Part shown: positions 1-6,864 of the stretch, one piece after another | Numbering within the stretch: the stretch's first letter is position 1 | Layout: every line of letters begins with the position of its first letter | Assembly: GCA_902774025.1 (NCBI GenBank) | Contig: CACYGY010000011.1 | Span: 50,371-96,037 of the forward strand | Source: an uncultured Eubacteriales bacterium | Lineage (GTDB): Bacteria > Bacillota > Clostridia > Christensenellales > Aristaeellaceae | DNA length: 45,667 bases | Direction: 5' to 3' | Notes under the pieces: model-generated | Databases searched by the model: none | What the model was told of the DNA's origin: nothing | The model's input: the letters and a program-made list of their open reading frames with translations, nothing else | Made by a program: the position numbers and the translations under genes

Positions 1-59
1 GAATGTCTTTTTTTTGTTCTTCCTGTCCATTTCCTCCATGAGCAGGTACAGGGCAATCC

Positions 60-1331
60 ATGGCGAATGATATGCGCGGAAAGGGGGCAGAAGCTGTGAA
101 TGAGGTACTTCGAAGGGACGCTGAAACCATCGTCCGGCAGGCCATTGCCGCCGTGACACCCGCCGCTGCGGTTGAAAGGGCGCTGAAGGACTGTGTTTTT
201 CCCGGAAATGTTTACCTGGTGTCCGCCGGCAAGGCCGCGTGGAAAATGGCGGAAACGGCGGAACGGGTCCTGGGGGACAGGCTGACGTCGGGGGTTGTGG
301 TGACCAAGTACGGCCATGTGGAACATCCGATTCCCTCCCTCGTCTGCTATGAGGGCGGCCATCCCGTGCCCGATGAGGCGGGCGTCGCGGGCACGCAGGC
401 GGCGCTGGAGCTGACGCGGGAGCTGAAGAAGGAGGATACCGTGCTGTTCCTTCTGTCCGGGGGCGGCAGTGCTCTGTTTGAAAAGCCGCTGATTCCCCTG
501 GAGGAGCTGAAGGACATCACCGGACAGATGCTGGCCAAAGGCTGCGATATTGTGGAAATCAATACGGTGCGCAAACGCCTTTCCGCCGTCAAGGGAGGCA
601 GGTTCGCCCAGTGGTGTGCTCCCGCTGCTGTCAGGACCATTGTCCTGTCCGATGTGCTGGGAGACCCGCCGGACATGATCGCCTCCGGGCCAACCGTGCC
701 GGATCAGTCCACCTGCGCTCAGGCGCTGGAGGTGGCGGAGCGGTATCACCTGCGTCTCAGCGATCCGGCCCGGGAATGCCTGAACCGGGAAACGCCCAAG
801 GCACTGCCGGATACCGAAACCCGGATCATCGGCAGTGTGCGGGAGGTATGTGCAGCAGCGGCGGAGATCTGCAGAAACATGGGCTATGATCCCCTGCTGC
901 TCACCGATCAGCTCTGCTGTGAGGCCGGGGATGCGGGGAGCTTTCTGGCCAGTATCCTGAAGACCCATGCCGCGGATGGACGGAAACGGGCGTTTCTGGC
1001 AGGGGGTGAGACGGTGGTGCATCTTTCCCCCGGCAGCGGACTGGGGGGACGCAATCAGGAGATGGCCCTGGCTGCCGCCCGGGGGATTGCGGGGATTGCC
1101 AATGTAGCCCTTGTCTGCGCGGGCACGGACGGCACGGACGGGCCAACCGACGCCGCGGGAGGCTATGCCGACGGGAGCACGCTTTCCGAGCTTTCGATGA
1201 AAGGCATATCCTGTCAGGCCATGCTGGAAAACCATGACGCCTACCACGCACTGGACGCGGTGGGCGGGCTGATCCGAACCGGTCCCACCGGAACCAATGT
1301 GAACGATATCGCCATAGCGCTGATCGGGTGA
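60..1331 (+). CDS. Glycerate 2-kinase (MOFRL/DUF4147 family)
   Basis: This 423-residue protein has the length and layout of the MOFRL-type glycerate kinases, which phosphorylate D-glycerate to 2-phosphoglycerate with ATP in the cytoplasm. Visible hallmarks are FLLSGGGSALFEKP near residue 132, the NTVRKRLSAVKGGR segment near 167, VLSDVLGDPPDMIASGPTVPD near 197, and the C-terminal MOFRL part with GGRNQEMALAAA and AGTDGTDGPTDAAGG. The ATG at 60 has no clear ribosome binding site. A GTG at 96 preceded by AAGGGGGC would give a start (VNEVLRRDAETIV) closer to usual family N-termini and may be the real one. The gene overlaps the LrgA-like gene by 4 nt. The tartronate-semialdehyde-reductase-like gene at 3121-4005 could supply glycerate. 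Confidence 0.93.
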   Translation: MANDMRGKGAEAVNEVLRRDAETIVRQAIAAVTPAAAVERALKDCVFPGNVYLVSAGKAAWKMAETAERVLGDRLTSGVVVTKYGHVEHPIPSLVCYEGGHPVPDEAGVAGTQAALELTRELKKEDTVLFLLSGGGSALFEKPLIPLEELKDITGQMLAKGCDIVEINTVRKRLSAVKGGRFAQWCAPAAVRTIVLSDVLGDPPDMIASGPTVPDQSTCAQALEVAERYHLRLSDPARECLNRETPKALPDTETRIIGSVREVCAAAAEICRNMGYDPLLLTDQLCCEAGDAGSFLASILKTHAADGRKRAFLAGGETVVHLSPGSGLGGRNQEMALAAARGIAGIANVALVCAGTDGTDGPTDAAGGYADGSTLSELSMKGISCQAMLENHDAYHALDAVGGLIRTGPTGTNVNDIAIALIG

Positions 1332-1693
1332 CCGTTATGAAATATCTGTATCAGGCAGGAATCATTTTCCTGTTCACTTTTCTGGGGGAAGTCCTCTCCC
1401 GGATGATTCCCTTTCCCATCCCCGCCGCCATCTGGGGGCTGCTGCTCCTGTTCCTGGCTCTGTGCCTGCGGCTGATCCGGACCGAACAGATCCGGGAGAG
1501 CAGTACATTTCTCATTGCGCTTCTGCCCGTTCTGTTTGTGGCGCCCACGGTCAGTCTCATGGAACATGTCACGGCGCTCCTGGGCAGTCTTCCCGGCGTG
1601 ATCGTCCTTGTGGTTCTGTCCACGGTGCTGACCTTTCTGGTGGCCGGACGGGTCACCCAGAGTGTACGGAAAAAGACAGGGGAGGACGTGTGA
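1328..1693 (+). CDS. LrgA/CidA-family holin-like membrane protein
   Basis: A 121-residue protein with about four hydrophobic segments and the LrgA/CidA signature: a short N-terminus, then GIIFLFTFLGEVLSRMIPFPIPAAIWGLLLLFLAL. It starts with GTG inside the stop of the glycerate kinase (overlap GTGA), so the two are translationally coupled; an ATG three codons later is an alternative. The LrgB partner follows directly. LrgAB/CidAB pairs were first described as holin/antiholin-like modulators of autolysis and more recently as pyruvate or glycolate-type carboxylate transporters. Placement behind glycerate kinase makes a carboxylate (for example glycerate) transport role an attractive inference that the sequence alone does not prove. 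Confidence 0.85.
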   Translation: MTVMKYLYQAGIIFLFTFLGEVLSRMIPFPIPAAIWGLLLLFLALCLRLIRTEQIRESSTFLIALLPVLFVAPTVSLMEHVTALLGSLPGVIVLVVLSTVLTFLVAGRVTQSVRKKTGEDV

Positions 1694-1694
1694 C

Positions 1695-2390
1695 ATGACG
1701 GAATTCCTTTCCGGCAGCAGTTTTTTCGCCATTGCCCTGACACTGCTGATCTGGAGGCTCTCTGTGCTGCTGCAGAAGAAAACCGGATCGGTTCTGCTGC
1801 ACCCCATCCTCATGTCGGTCATTGGGGTGATTGTGATCCTCCTGTGCACCGGCATTCCCAACAGCGCCTACCAGAAGGGGATGGAGCCCTTTTCCTGGCT
1901 GATTACTCCTGCCACGGTCTGCCTGGCCGTGCCCCTGTATGAACAGGTGAAGGTGCTGAAGAAGAATCTCCCGGCCATCTGCCTGGGCGTCTTCTGCGGC
2001 ACACTGACCAGCATTCTGTGCGTTGCCGGGCTCTGTCTTCTCTTCGGGATGGACCGGACCATGACGGTTTCCCTGCTGCCCAAGAGTGTGACCTCGGCCA
2101 TCGGGGCATCGGTGAGTGAGGGCCTGGGCGGGCTTGGTTCCGTGACGGTTGCGGTGATCATCGTGACAGGGATTCTGGGGAATGTGTTCGGGCAGGTCAT
2201 GTACCGTCTGTTCCGGATTCATGATCCCGTGGCGCAGGGGACGGCCATGGGCACAAGCGCTCATGTGATCGGCACCACCAAAGCCAACGAAATGGGAGAA
2301 ATCCAGGGGGCCGTGAGCAGTCTTTCCCTGGTGATTGCCGGGGTGCTGACGGCCTTTCTGATCCCGCTTCTTGCCCCCCTGATTCTTTAA
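1695..2390 (+). CDS. LrgB/CidB-family membrane protein
   Basis: About 231 residues, very hydrophobic, with the LrgB family pattern: KTGSVLLHPILMSVIGVIVILL near the N-terminus, then LLPKSVTSAIGASVSEGLGGLGSVTVAVIIVTGILGNVFG and AHVIGTTKANEMGEIQGAVSSLSLVIAGVLTAFLIPLLAPLI at the end. The start is the ATG at 1695, which has GGGGAGG about nine bases upstream; reading further upstream in frame lacks a ribosome binding site. It is third in an operon with glycerate kinase and LrgA, and a strong hairpin terminator follows. It forms the membrane complex with LrgA. Whether that complex works as a holin-like protein or as an organic-acid transporter cannot be read from sequence; the operon with glycerate kinase favours transport. 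Confidence 0.88.
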   Translation: MTEFLSGSSFFAIALTLLIWRLSVLLQKKTGSVLLHPILMSVIGVIVILLCTGIPNSAYQKGMEPFSWLITPATVCLAVPLYEQVKVLKKNLPAICLGVFCGTLTSILCVAGLCLLFGMDRTMTVSLLPKSVTSAIGASVSEGLGGLGSVTVAVIIVTGILGNVFGQVMYRLFRIHDPVAQGTAMGTSAHVIGTTKANEMGEIQGAVSSLSLVIAGVLTAFLIPLLAPLIL

Positions 2391-2413
2391 ACCGGTCTGG
2401 GAGGAACGGCGAT

Positions 2414-2439
2414 AAAAGCCGGGAGGATTCCCGGCTTTT
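2414..2439 (+). terminator. Rho-independent terminator after the glycerate kinase/LrgAB operon
   Basis: An 11-bp perfect stem (AAAAGCCGGGA / TCCCGGCTTTT) with loop GGAT lies 24 nt after the LrgB stop and ends in a short T run. Confidence 0.85.
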
Positions 2440-2602
2440 CATCGTGGTCGGATCAGGGGTTGTTCATCCCCTTCACGCGGAGCAGGCCGGAGAGTCCCGC
2501 ACCTGCCCGATCCTGCGCCACCGGGGGAGGCGTAAGGAATCATGGCCTGTTCATGCCTGCGGCAAAACCGGTTTTTCTCCTGTGTTTTCCGGAAGCTGTC
2601 TG

Positions 2603-2938
2603 TCAGAGCAGTGCCTCCAGTTCCTTTTTCTTTCCCAGAATGGTTTCCATGTACGGGCTGTAATCCGTTTCCGCTTTTTTCCGGAGCAGGTCCGTCATCT
2701 CCTGAAGGGCACAGTAGATGGGCGTCAGGGAAAGATTGCCCGTGACTCCCTTCAGGGAATGGGCCAGTTCAAAGGCCCGGTCCAGATCACCCTGCTCCAG
2801 GGCGTCCCGCAGGCGCTCAAAGGAAGGATCCCGAAGGGCCTTGCCCACCAGGGTCAGATAAAACGTTTCGTTGTTCAGGCACCTTTTCATTGCCTCGTCC
2901 ACATTTGCTCCGAATTCCCGCAGCTGTGCCACTGTCAT
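2603..2938 (-). CDS. Histidine phosphotransfer (HPt) domain protein
   Basis: A 111-residue cytoplasmic four-helix HPt protein. The phosphoacceptor motif AHSLKGVTGNL is plain, with the histidine near residue 57, and the flanking helices match stand-alone HPt domains (N-terminal MTVAQLREFGANVDEAMKRC). The start at 2938 was chosen because AGAAGGCGG lies just upstream; the open frame extends 18 codons further without a site. No hybrid kinase lies beside it. The only multi-receiver protein in the window is the REC-GGDEF-REC-HD-GYP protein at 27-29 kb, so a phosphorelay partnership is possible but unproven. About 160 bases between this gene and the upstream terminator hold nothing recognisable. Confidence 0.88.
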   Translation of the reverse strand: MTVAQLREFGANVDEAMKRCLNNETFYLTLVGKALRDPSFERLRDALEQGDLDRAFELAHSLKGVTGNLSLTPIYCALQEMTDLLRKKAETDYSPYMETILGKKKELEALL

Positions 2939-3120
2939 TGTCTGCCGCCTTCTTTCTTTTCCGCGTGATTCTCTGTCTGACCGATCCGTCATTTTCTCAT
3001 GGCGTGCCTCAGGGCCGGGGGAGTACGGGTCCGCCGGCAGCCCCGGAAGGTCTTCAGATGTTCATCCTGTGTTTCACATTAACGGGAGTGTACCACATCC
3101 GGCGGAAACTGAGAATACCG

Positions 3121-4005
3121 TCAGTGATGCAGCACTTCCCCGGTCAGTTTCTGATAATACCTGAGCAGCGCGCTGTGGTCGCAGGCGCCGTCCCCGTCAT
3201 GATGCAGGACCTTCATCATTTCCAGGACCTGCAGGGTCAGGGGGATGGGGGCATCCACATCCCCTGCGGCCTCCACCACGTTATTCAGGTCCTTGATGTG
3301 CAGATCCATGCGGAAGCCGGGCCGGAAGTTCTGATCCATCATCATGGGTGCCTTGGCGTTCATCACCGTGCTCCCCGCCAGACCGCCCCGGATGGCCTCA
3401 AAGATCTTCTGCGGCTGCACGCCGCACATCTGCCCCAGCTGCAGGGCTTCTGCCAGGGCGGCGATATGGACGGCCACGATGGTCTGGTTGCACAACTTGG
3501 TCACATTCCCCGCACCCACGTCGCCGCACAGCACCGCGCTGGAGCCCATGGCCTCCAGAAGAGGTCTGAAGCGGAGAAAAACCTCTTCCCTGCCACCCAC
3601 CATGAAGGCCAGGGTGCCGTCCACAGCCTTGGGCTGGCCGCCAGAGACCGGCGCATCCAGCATGTCGATGCCGTATTCCGCCAGTTTTCCGGCGATTTCC
3701 CGGGAAGCCGCGGGACTGATGGAGGAGCAGTCGATGAAGGTGGCAGTCCCGGGCATCAATTCCGCCAGGCGGTCATCCTCCAGCATGACGGATCGTACAT
3801 GGGGGCTGTTGGGCAGCATGGTGATCACGGCTTCCACTTTTTCAACCGTCTCAGCGGCACAGGAACAGAGGATGGCGCCTGTGGATTTCATGTTCTCAAG
3901 GGCCTGTGCATTCCGGTCGTATACCCGCAGGGTATGGCCTGCCTTCAGAAGATTTTTCGCCATGGGCCCGCCCATGATGCCAAGTCCGATAAATGCGATT
4001 TTCAT
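3121..4005 (-). CDS. 2-hydroxy-3-oxopropionate (tartronate semialdehyde) reductase-like beta-hydroxyacid dehydrogenase
   Basis: A 294-residue NAD(P)-dependent dehydrogenase of the 3-hydroxyisobutyrate dehydrogenase family. The Rossmann motif GLGIMGGPMAKNLL begins at residue 7, the substrate segment DAPVSGGQPKAVDGTLAFMVGG is near 120, and the catalytic lysine lies in GAGNVTKLCNQTIVAVHIAALAEAL near 168. Family members of this type (GarR/GlxR) reduce tartronate semialdehyde to D-glycerate. The start at 4005 has AAAGGAG five bases upstream. It is the second gene of an operon 23 nt behind a PfkB kinase. The glycerate kinase at 60-1331 would be the natural next step. Exact substrate (tartronate semialdehyde, succinate semialdehyde or 3-hydroxyisobutyrate) is inferred. 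Confidence 0.85.
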   Translation of the reverse strand: MKIAFIGLGIMGGPMAKNLLKAGHTLRVYDRNAQALENMKSTGAILCSCAAETVEKVEAVITMLPNSPHVRSVMLEDDRLAELMPGTATFIDCSSISPAASREIAGKLAEYGIDMLDAPVSGGQPKAVDGTLAFMVGGREEVFLRFRPLLEAMGSSAVLCGDVGAGNVTKLCNQTIVAVHIAALAEALQLGQMCGVQPQKIFEAIRGGLAGSTVMNAKAPMMMDQNFRPGFRMDLHIKDLNNVVEAAGDVDAPIPLTLQVLEMMKVLHHDGDGACDHSALLRYYQKLTGEVLHH

Positions 4006-4028
4006 GCTGATCTCCTTTCTGATCACGG

Positions 4029-4916
4029 TCAGTCCGACAGTTCCCGGGAAAAGGGAATGGAAGACGCGGCGCCCGGCCGGGTCACGCTGAGGGATGCTGC
4101 TTTTGCGGCGCGGCGCATACATGCCGGAAGCGGTCTGCCCGCCATGAGCCCTGCGATGAAGTAGCCGGTATAGGTGTCACCGGCTCCCGTGGTGTCCACG
4201 GCCCGGACCGGGAAGGCCTCCTGCCGGGCATGCAGGACATCGTTCCCGGACATCTGCCAGGCTTCGCTTCCCGCGCTGCCCAGGGTGATGAGAAGACTCA
4301 GGTCCGGACAGCGTTCATGCACAGATGCCCAGACATCATCAGGTTGGGATGCGCCGGTGATCTGCGCACCTTCCACTTCATTGACCAGAAGCCAGCGGAC
4401 TTTGCGAAAATCCACGTCGCGGAGTCTTTCGTCAAAGGGCGACGGGTTCAGAACAATGGTCATGCCCCTTTCCCAGGCGGCATTGACGATGGCGCCCGGG
4501 CAGTTCAGTTCATTCTGCAGGATCAGCCAGTCCCCCCGCGAAAAACCGGCAAGGGTTCGGGTGATCTGGGCATCCGTTACGCACAGGTTGGACCCGCCAA
4601 AGAGCAGAATGCAGTTTTCCCCTTCCCGGCTGACCTGGATGACCGTATGCCCCTGCATTTCCGGGACTCTGAGGATCCCGGAGGTGTCCACCCCTTCCCT
4701 GTCCAGAAGGGTTTTCAGCTCTTCTCCTTCCTCCCCGATGCAGCCCGCATGGCATACTTTGGCGCCCGCCCTGGAAAGGGCGACGGACTGGTTCAGCCCT
4801 TTGCCTCCGGCCTTGACGGAGCGTGAGAGACAGCTGAGGGTTTCCCCGGGACGCGCGAAATGATCCACCTGATAGACATAATCCAGATTCAGGGAGCCGA
4901 AGTTGAGGATCCGCAT
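4029..4916 (-). CDS. PfkB-family carbohydrate kinase (ribokinase-like)
   Basis: A 295-residue cytosolic sugar kinase. It begins MRILNFGSLNLDYVYQVDHF, carries the first PfkB signature around AGGKGLNQSVALSRAGA (residues 38-54) and the second signature with the catalytic aspartate in DTTGAGDTYTGYF near residue 250. The start ATG at 4916 has AAAGGA nine bases upstream; an in-frame ATG three codons earlier is too close to that site. The substrate is not evident: ribokinase-like members phosphorylate ribose, other pentoses, sugar acids or nucleosides. It is first in a minus-strand operon with the GarR-like dehydrogenase and divergent from an RpiB/LacA isomerase, which together suggests a pentose or sugar-acid pathway. 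Confidence 0.85.
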   Translation of the reverse strand: MRILNFGSLNLDYVYQVDHFARPGETLSCLSRSVKAGGKGLNQSVALSRAGAKVCHAGCIGEEGEELKTLLDREGVDTSGILRVPEMQGHTVIQVSREGENCILLFGGSNLCVTDAQITRTLAGFSRGDWLILQNELNCPGAIVNAAWERGMTIVLNPSPFDERLRDVDFRKVRWLLVNEVEGAQITGASQPDDVWASVHERCPDLSLLITLGSAGSEAWQMSGNDVLHARQEAFPVRAVDTTGAGDTYTGYFIAGLMAGRPLPACMRRAAKAASLSVTRPGAASSIPFSRELSD

Positions 4917-4951
4917 GCTCTTCATTCCTTTTCTCATCCGTGCTTTCCGTG

Positions 4952-4980
4952 AGTGTAGCGCATCTTTGATCCCTGGACAA
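4952..4980 (-). promoter_or_regulatory. Sigma-A promoter for the PfkB kinase operon
   Basis: On the minus strand TTGTCC, 17 nt, then TACACT, 36 bases before the kinase start. The -35 region lies inside an imperfect inverted repeat, ATCCCTGGACA (4969-4979) with TGTCCGGGAT (5004-5013). That repeat sits between the two divergent promoters and is a candidate operator for a shared regulator. Confidence 0.7.
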
Positions 4981-5019
4981 TCCATGGTGAGCGTTTTTCG
5001 CACTGTCCGGGATTTCGGG

Positions 5020-5048
5020 TGGACAGGAAGGACTTTCAGGGATAAAGT
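5020..5048 (+). promoter_or_regulatory. Sigma-A promoter for the RpiB/LacA-type isomerase
   Basis: TGGACA, 17 nt, TAAAGT, ending 28 bases before the start codon at 5077. It is divergent from the kinase promoter and follows the right half of the inverted repeat at 4969-5013. Confidence 0.6.
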
Positions 5049-5076
5049 ATGGAAAAAGACACGGAGGGGAAGGATC

Positions 5077-5751
5077 ATGCGGATCGGGGTCATCCAGGCC
5101 TCGTCTCAGCGGGGCATGAACGCGGCATTGTACCGCGGCGTACAGGAGGCGGTCCGGAGGAACGGGAGAGGGGACACGGTGATCAATTATGGTGTGACCG
5201 AAGATGAGAACCTTTCCTGCTCCTATGTGGAAACGGCCGTGAGCATCAGTCTGCTTCTGGAGAGCGGAACGGTGGACTTTGTGGTGACGGGCTGCACCTC
5301 CGGGCAGGGAATGATGCTGGCCTGCAACAGCCTTCCCTCTGTCATGTGCGGATTTGCCGGAAATCCGGAGGATGCGTATTTTTTCGGCAGAATCAATCAC
5401 GGAAACGCGCTTTCCCTGCCCCTGGGACGCTGCGGAGGGTGGATGGGCACATACGCTCTGCAGTGCACGCTGGACAGGCTTTTTGAAGGGGAGTTCGGCT
5501 GCGGATATCCCCCGGAGGACGCGGCGAGACGGAAGGGAGACGCTCTCAGGGTCAGGGAACTCATGGATATAACCCGGCGGAGTCTTCCGGAAGTCCTGAG
5601 GCGGTGCGACAGGACCTGGGTGCGGCATGTCCTGGAGCGGCAACGGGTATGGGAGGATGTTCTGGTTTACGGACAAAACCGGGAGATGATTGAGCTCATA
5701 CGGAAGATGCGCTGCGGAGAAGAAAGGACAGGGGCCCGGGACCCGGAATGA
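5077..5751 (+). CDS. RpiB/LacA/LacB-family sugar-phosphate isomerase
   Basis: A 224-residue cytosolic protein whose first 150 residues match the RpiB/LacAB fold. The phosphate and ring-opening loop is GCTSGQGMMLACNSLP (residues 70-85), followed by the FFGRINHGNALSLPLGR region that corresponds to the HNDANVL part of RpiB. The first beta strand (MRIGVIQASSQRGMNAALY) is altered from the usual SDHAG motif, and there is a C-terminal extension of about 70 charged residues, so it belongs to a divergent branch. The start at 5077 has AGGGGAAGG just upstream. It is divergent from a PfkB kinase and GarR-like dehydrogenase. The reaction is probably aldose/ketose phosphate isomerisation; the sugar is unknown. 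Confidence 0.82.
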   Translation: MRIGVIQASSQRGMNAALYRGVQEAVRRNGRGDTVINYGVTEDENLSCSYVETAVSISLLLESGTVDFVVTGCTSGQGMMLACNSLPSVMCGFAGNPEDAYFFGRINHGNALSLPLGRCGGWMGTYALQCTLDRLFEGEFGCGYPPEDAARRKGDALRVRELMDITRRSLPEVLRRCDRTWVRHVLERQRVWEDVLVYGQNREMIELIRKMRCGEERTGARDPE

Positions 5752-5844
5752 ACGGGCAGGGGCGGAGGAAACACATGGGATGAAAAGGGCGGGATTCTGA
5801 AACAGGCCCGTCTTACGCTGAAAGAGAGGAGGAAACCTGTAGAG

Positions 5845-6222
5845 ATGCGCAGCAAGAGAATACCGGCAGGGATCTGTCTCCTGATTCTGCTTTCACTCCT
5901 TCTCAGCGGATGCGGAAGAAAGGATGAGGTGGAAAAGGCGCTCAGCTCGACGGAGCTTGAGTTCAGGTATGAATTTCTGAACGGAGAGGAGAGCGCGGAC
6001 ATAATCCTTTCAGAGGGTGACCGTCTTCAGGTGAGGATTCACAACGATCGGGGGAATGTGGACCTCAGGATTGCCATGACGGGAAAGGACCCCGTCTATA
6101 CCGGTTCCGGTCAGAAACAGGGCGATTTTTCGGTGGTGATTCCGGAAAGTGGAGAATACCGCGTTTCCATCCGCGGACATGAGGCGGAGGGATGGACATC
6201 CTTTGATGTGTCCGGAAATTAG
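5845..6222 (+). CDS. Small predicted lipoprotein
   Basis: A 125-residue protein with a clear lipoprotein signal: basic MRSKR, a leucine-rich hydrophobic core, then lipobox LLLSGC with the acylated cysteine at residue 23. The mature part is a single small beta-rich domain ending GEYRVSIRGHEAEGWTSFDVSGN, the kind of sandwich seen in secreted carbohydrate- or cell-surface-associated lipoproteins. AGGAGG is present but rather far (about 13 nt) from the ATG. It lies 93 nt after the isomerase and has no other close partner. I do not recognise a specific family and assign no function beyond an extracytoplasmic, membrane-anchored location. Confidence 0.75.
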   Translation: MRSKRIPAGICLLILLSLLLSGCGRKDEVEKALSSTELEFRYEFLNGEESADIILSEGDRLQVRIHNDRGNVDLRIAMTGKDPVYTGSGQKQGDFSVVIPESGEYRVSIRGHEAEGWTSFDVSGN

Positions 6223-6617
6223 GCAGAGGAGAGGTACGGGATGGACGCCCGGATCCCGCCTGATCCGTCTTCCGGGCCACAGAAGGGCGAAAACGGAATG
6301 CCGGGAGGAAAACCGGCCCGGTCAGGCAGGTATCCGGATACCGGAGCGGACGGTTCAGGAATCCATTGAGGGAGATTCCGTTTTCAGTATGGTCAGGGAT
6401 GGATGAAGTGAGGATCAGGTGCGGGAACGGACCGGAAAGGCAGGTCCGGACATCGATTCCCTTTCCGCCGGCTTTGCGGCGGGGCAGGGCGGATCCGGTA
6501 TGCGGAAGCGCAGTGACCCTATGAAGGAATGGAGTTCCGAAAAGAGGGGCATACGCTGTCGGTCCGGGATGTCGGAATCTGAGGCATGTCTGAAGCAGCA
6601 CGGGCAGGAAGGATGAA
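6223..6617. other. Gene-poor stretch with no convincing coding sequence
   Basis: Roughly 395 bases between the lipoprotein and the next terminator. Several short frames are open on both strands, but none has a good ribosome binding site with a protein-like composition; they are rich in Arg, Gly and Ser as expected from reading GC-rich noncoding DNA. It may be an eroded gene or a long untranslated region of the lipoprotein transcript. Confidence 0.4.
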
Positions 6618-6658
6618 CGCGAAAACAGGGCATCTGCGGAAGATGCCCTGTTTTCGCG
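6618..6658 (+). terminator. Strong hairpin terminator, 18-bp perfect stem
   Basis: CGCGAAAACAGGGCATCT (6618-6635) pairs perfectly with 6641-6658 around the loop GCGGA. The TTTT inside the descending arm and AAAA inside the ascending arm make it usable from either strand. It ends the lipoprotein transcript before the amylosucrase promoter. Confidence 0.85.
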
Positions 6659-6673
6659 CCTTCCTCCGCCATC

Positions 6674-6702
6674 TTGCCGGCGGGGATACCGGAATGTATA
6701 AT
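6674..6702 (+). promoter_or_regulatory. Sigma-A promoter for the amylosucrase-like gene
   Basis: TTGCCG, 17 nt, extended -10 TGTATAAT. Overlapping the -10 is a perfect 8-bp palindrome TGTATACA (6702-6709), a possible operator half. The start codon is about 160 bases downstream, so the leader is long. Confidence 0.7.
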
Positions 6703-6864
6703 GTATACAGGAAAAGACGGAACCCCTACAGACAGATGATGACGAAATGAATGGAAGTGCCGGCGGATTTGTCCGTCACGGCCATCCCGGTGTGTTTCCG
6801 GAGCGGGTTTCATGATGTTGTCCGCCATCCGGCGAAACGGTCGGGAAGCAGAGGAGGGACTGCA

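Noticed and set aside
1..59. A minus-strand frame reading ALYLLMEEMDRKNKKK that runs off the left edge.
   Set aside because: Only about 20 codons are visible, with no start or stop context, so it could be chance; not enough sequence to call a gene.
6419..6616. Plus-strand ORF of 65 codons after the lipoprotein.
   Set aside because: Composition is typical of shadow reading in GC-rich DNA, its end runs into the terminator stem, and there is no good ribosome binding site.
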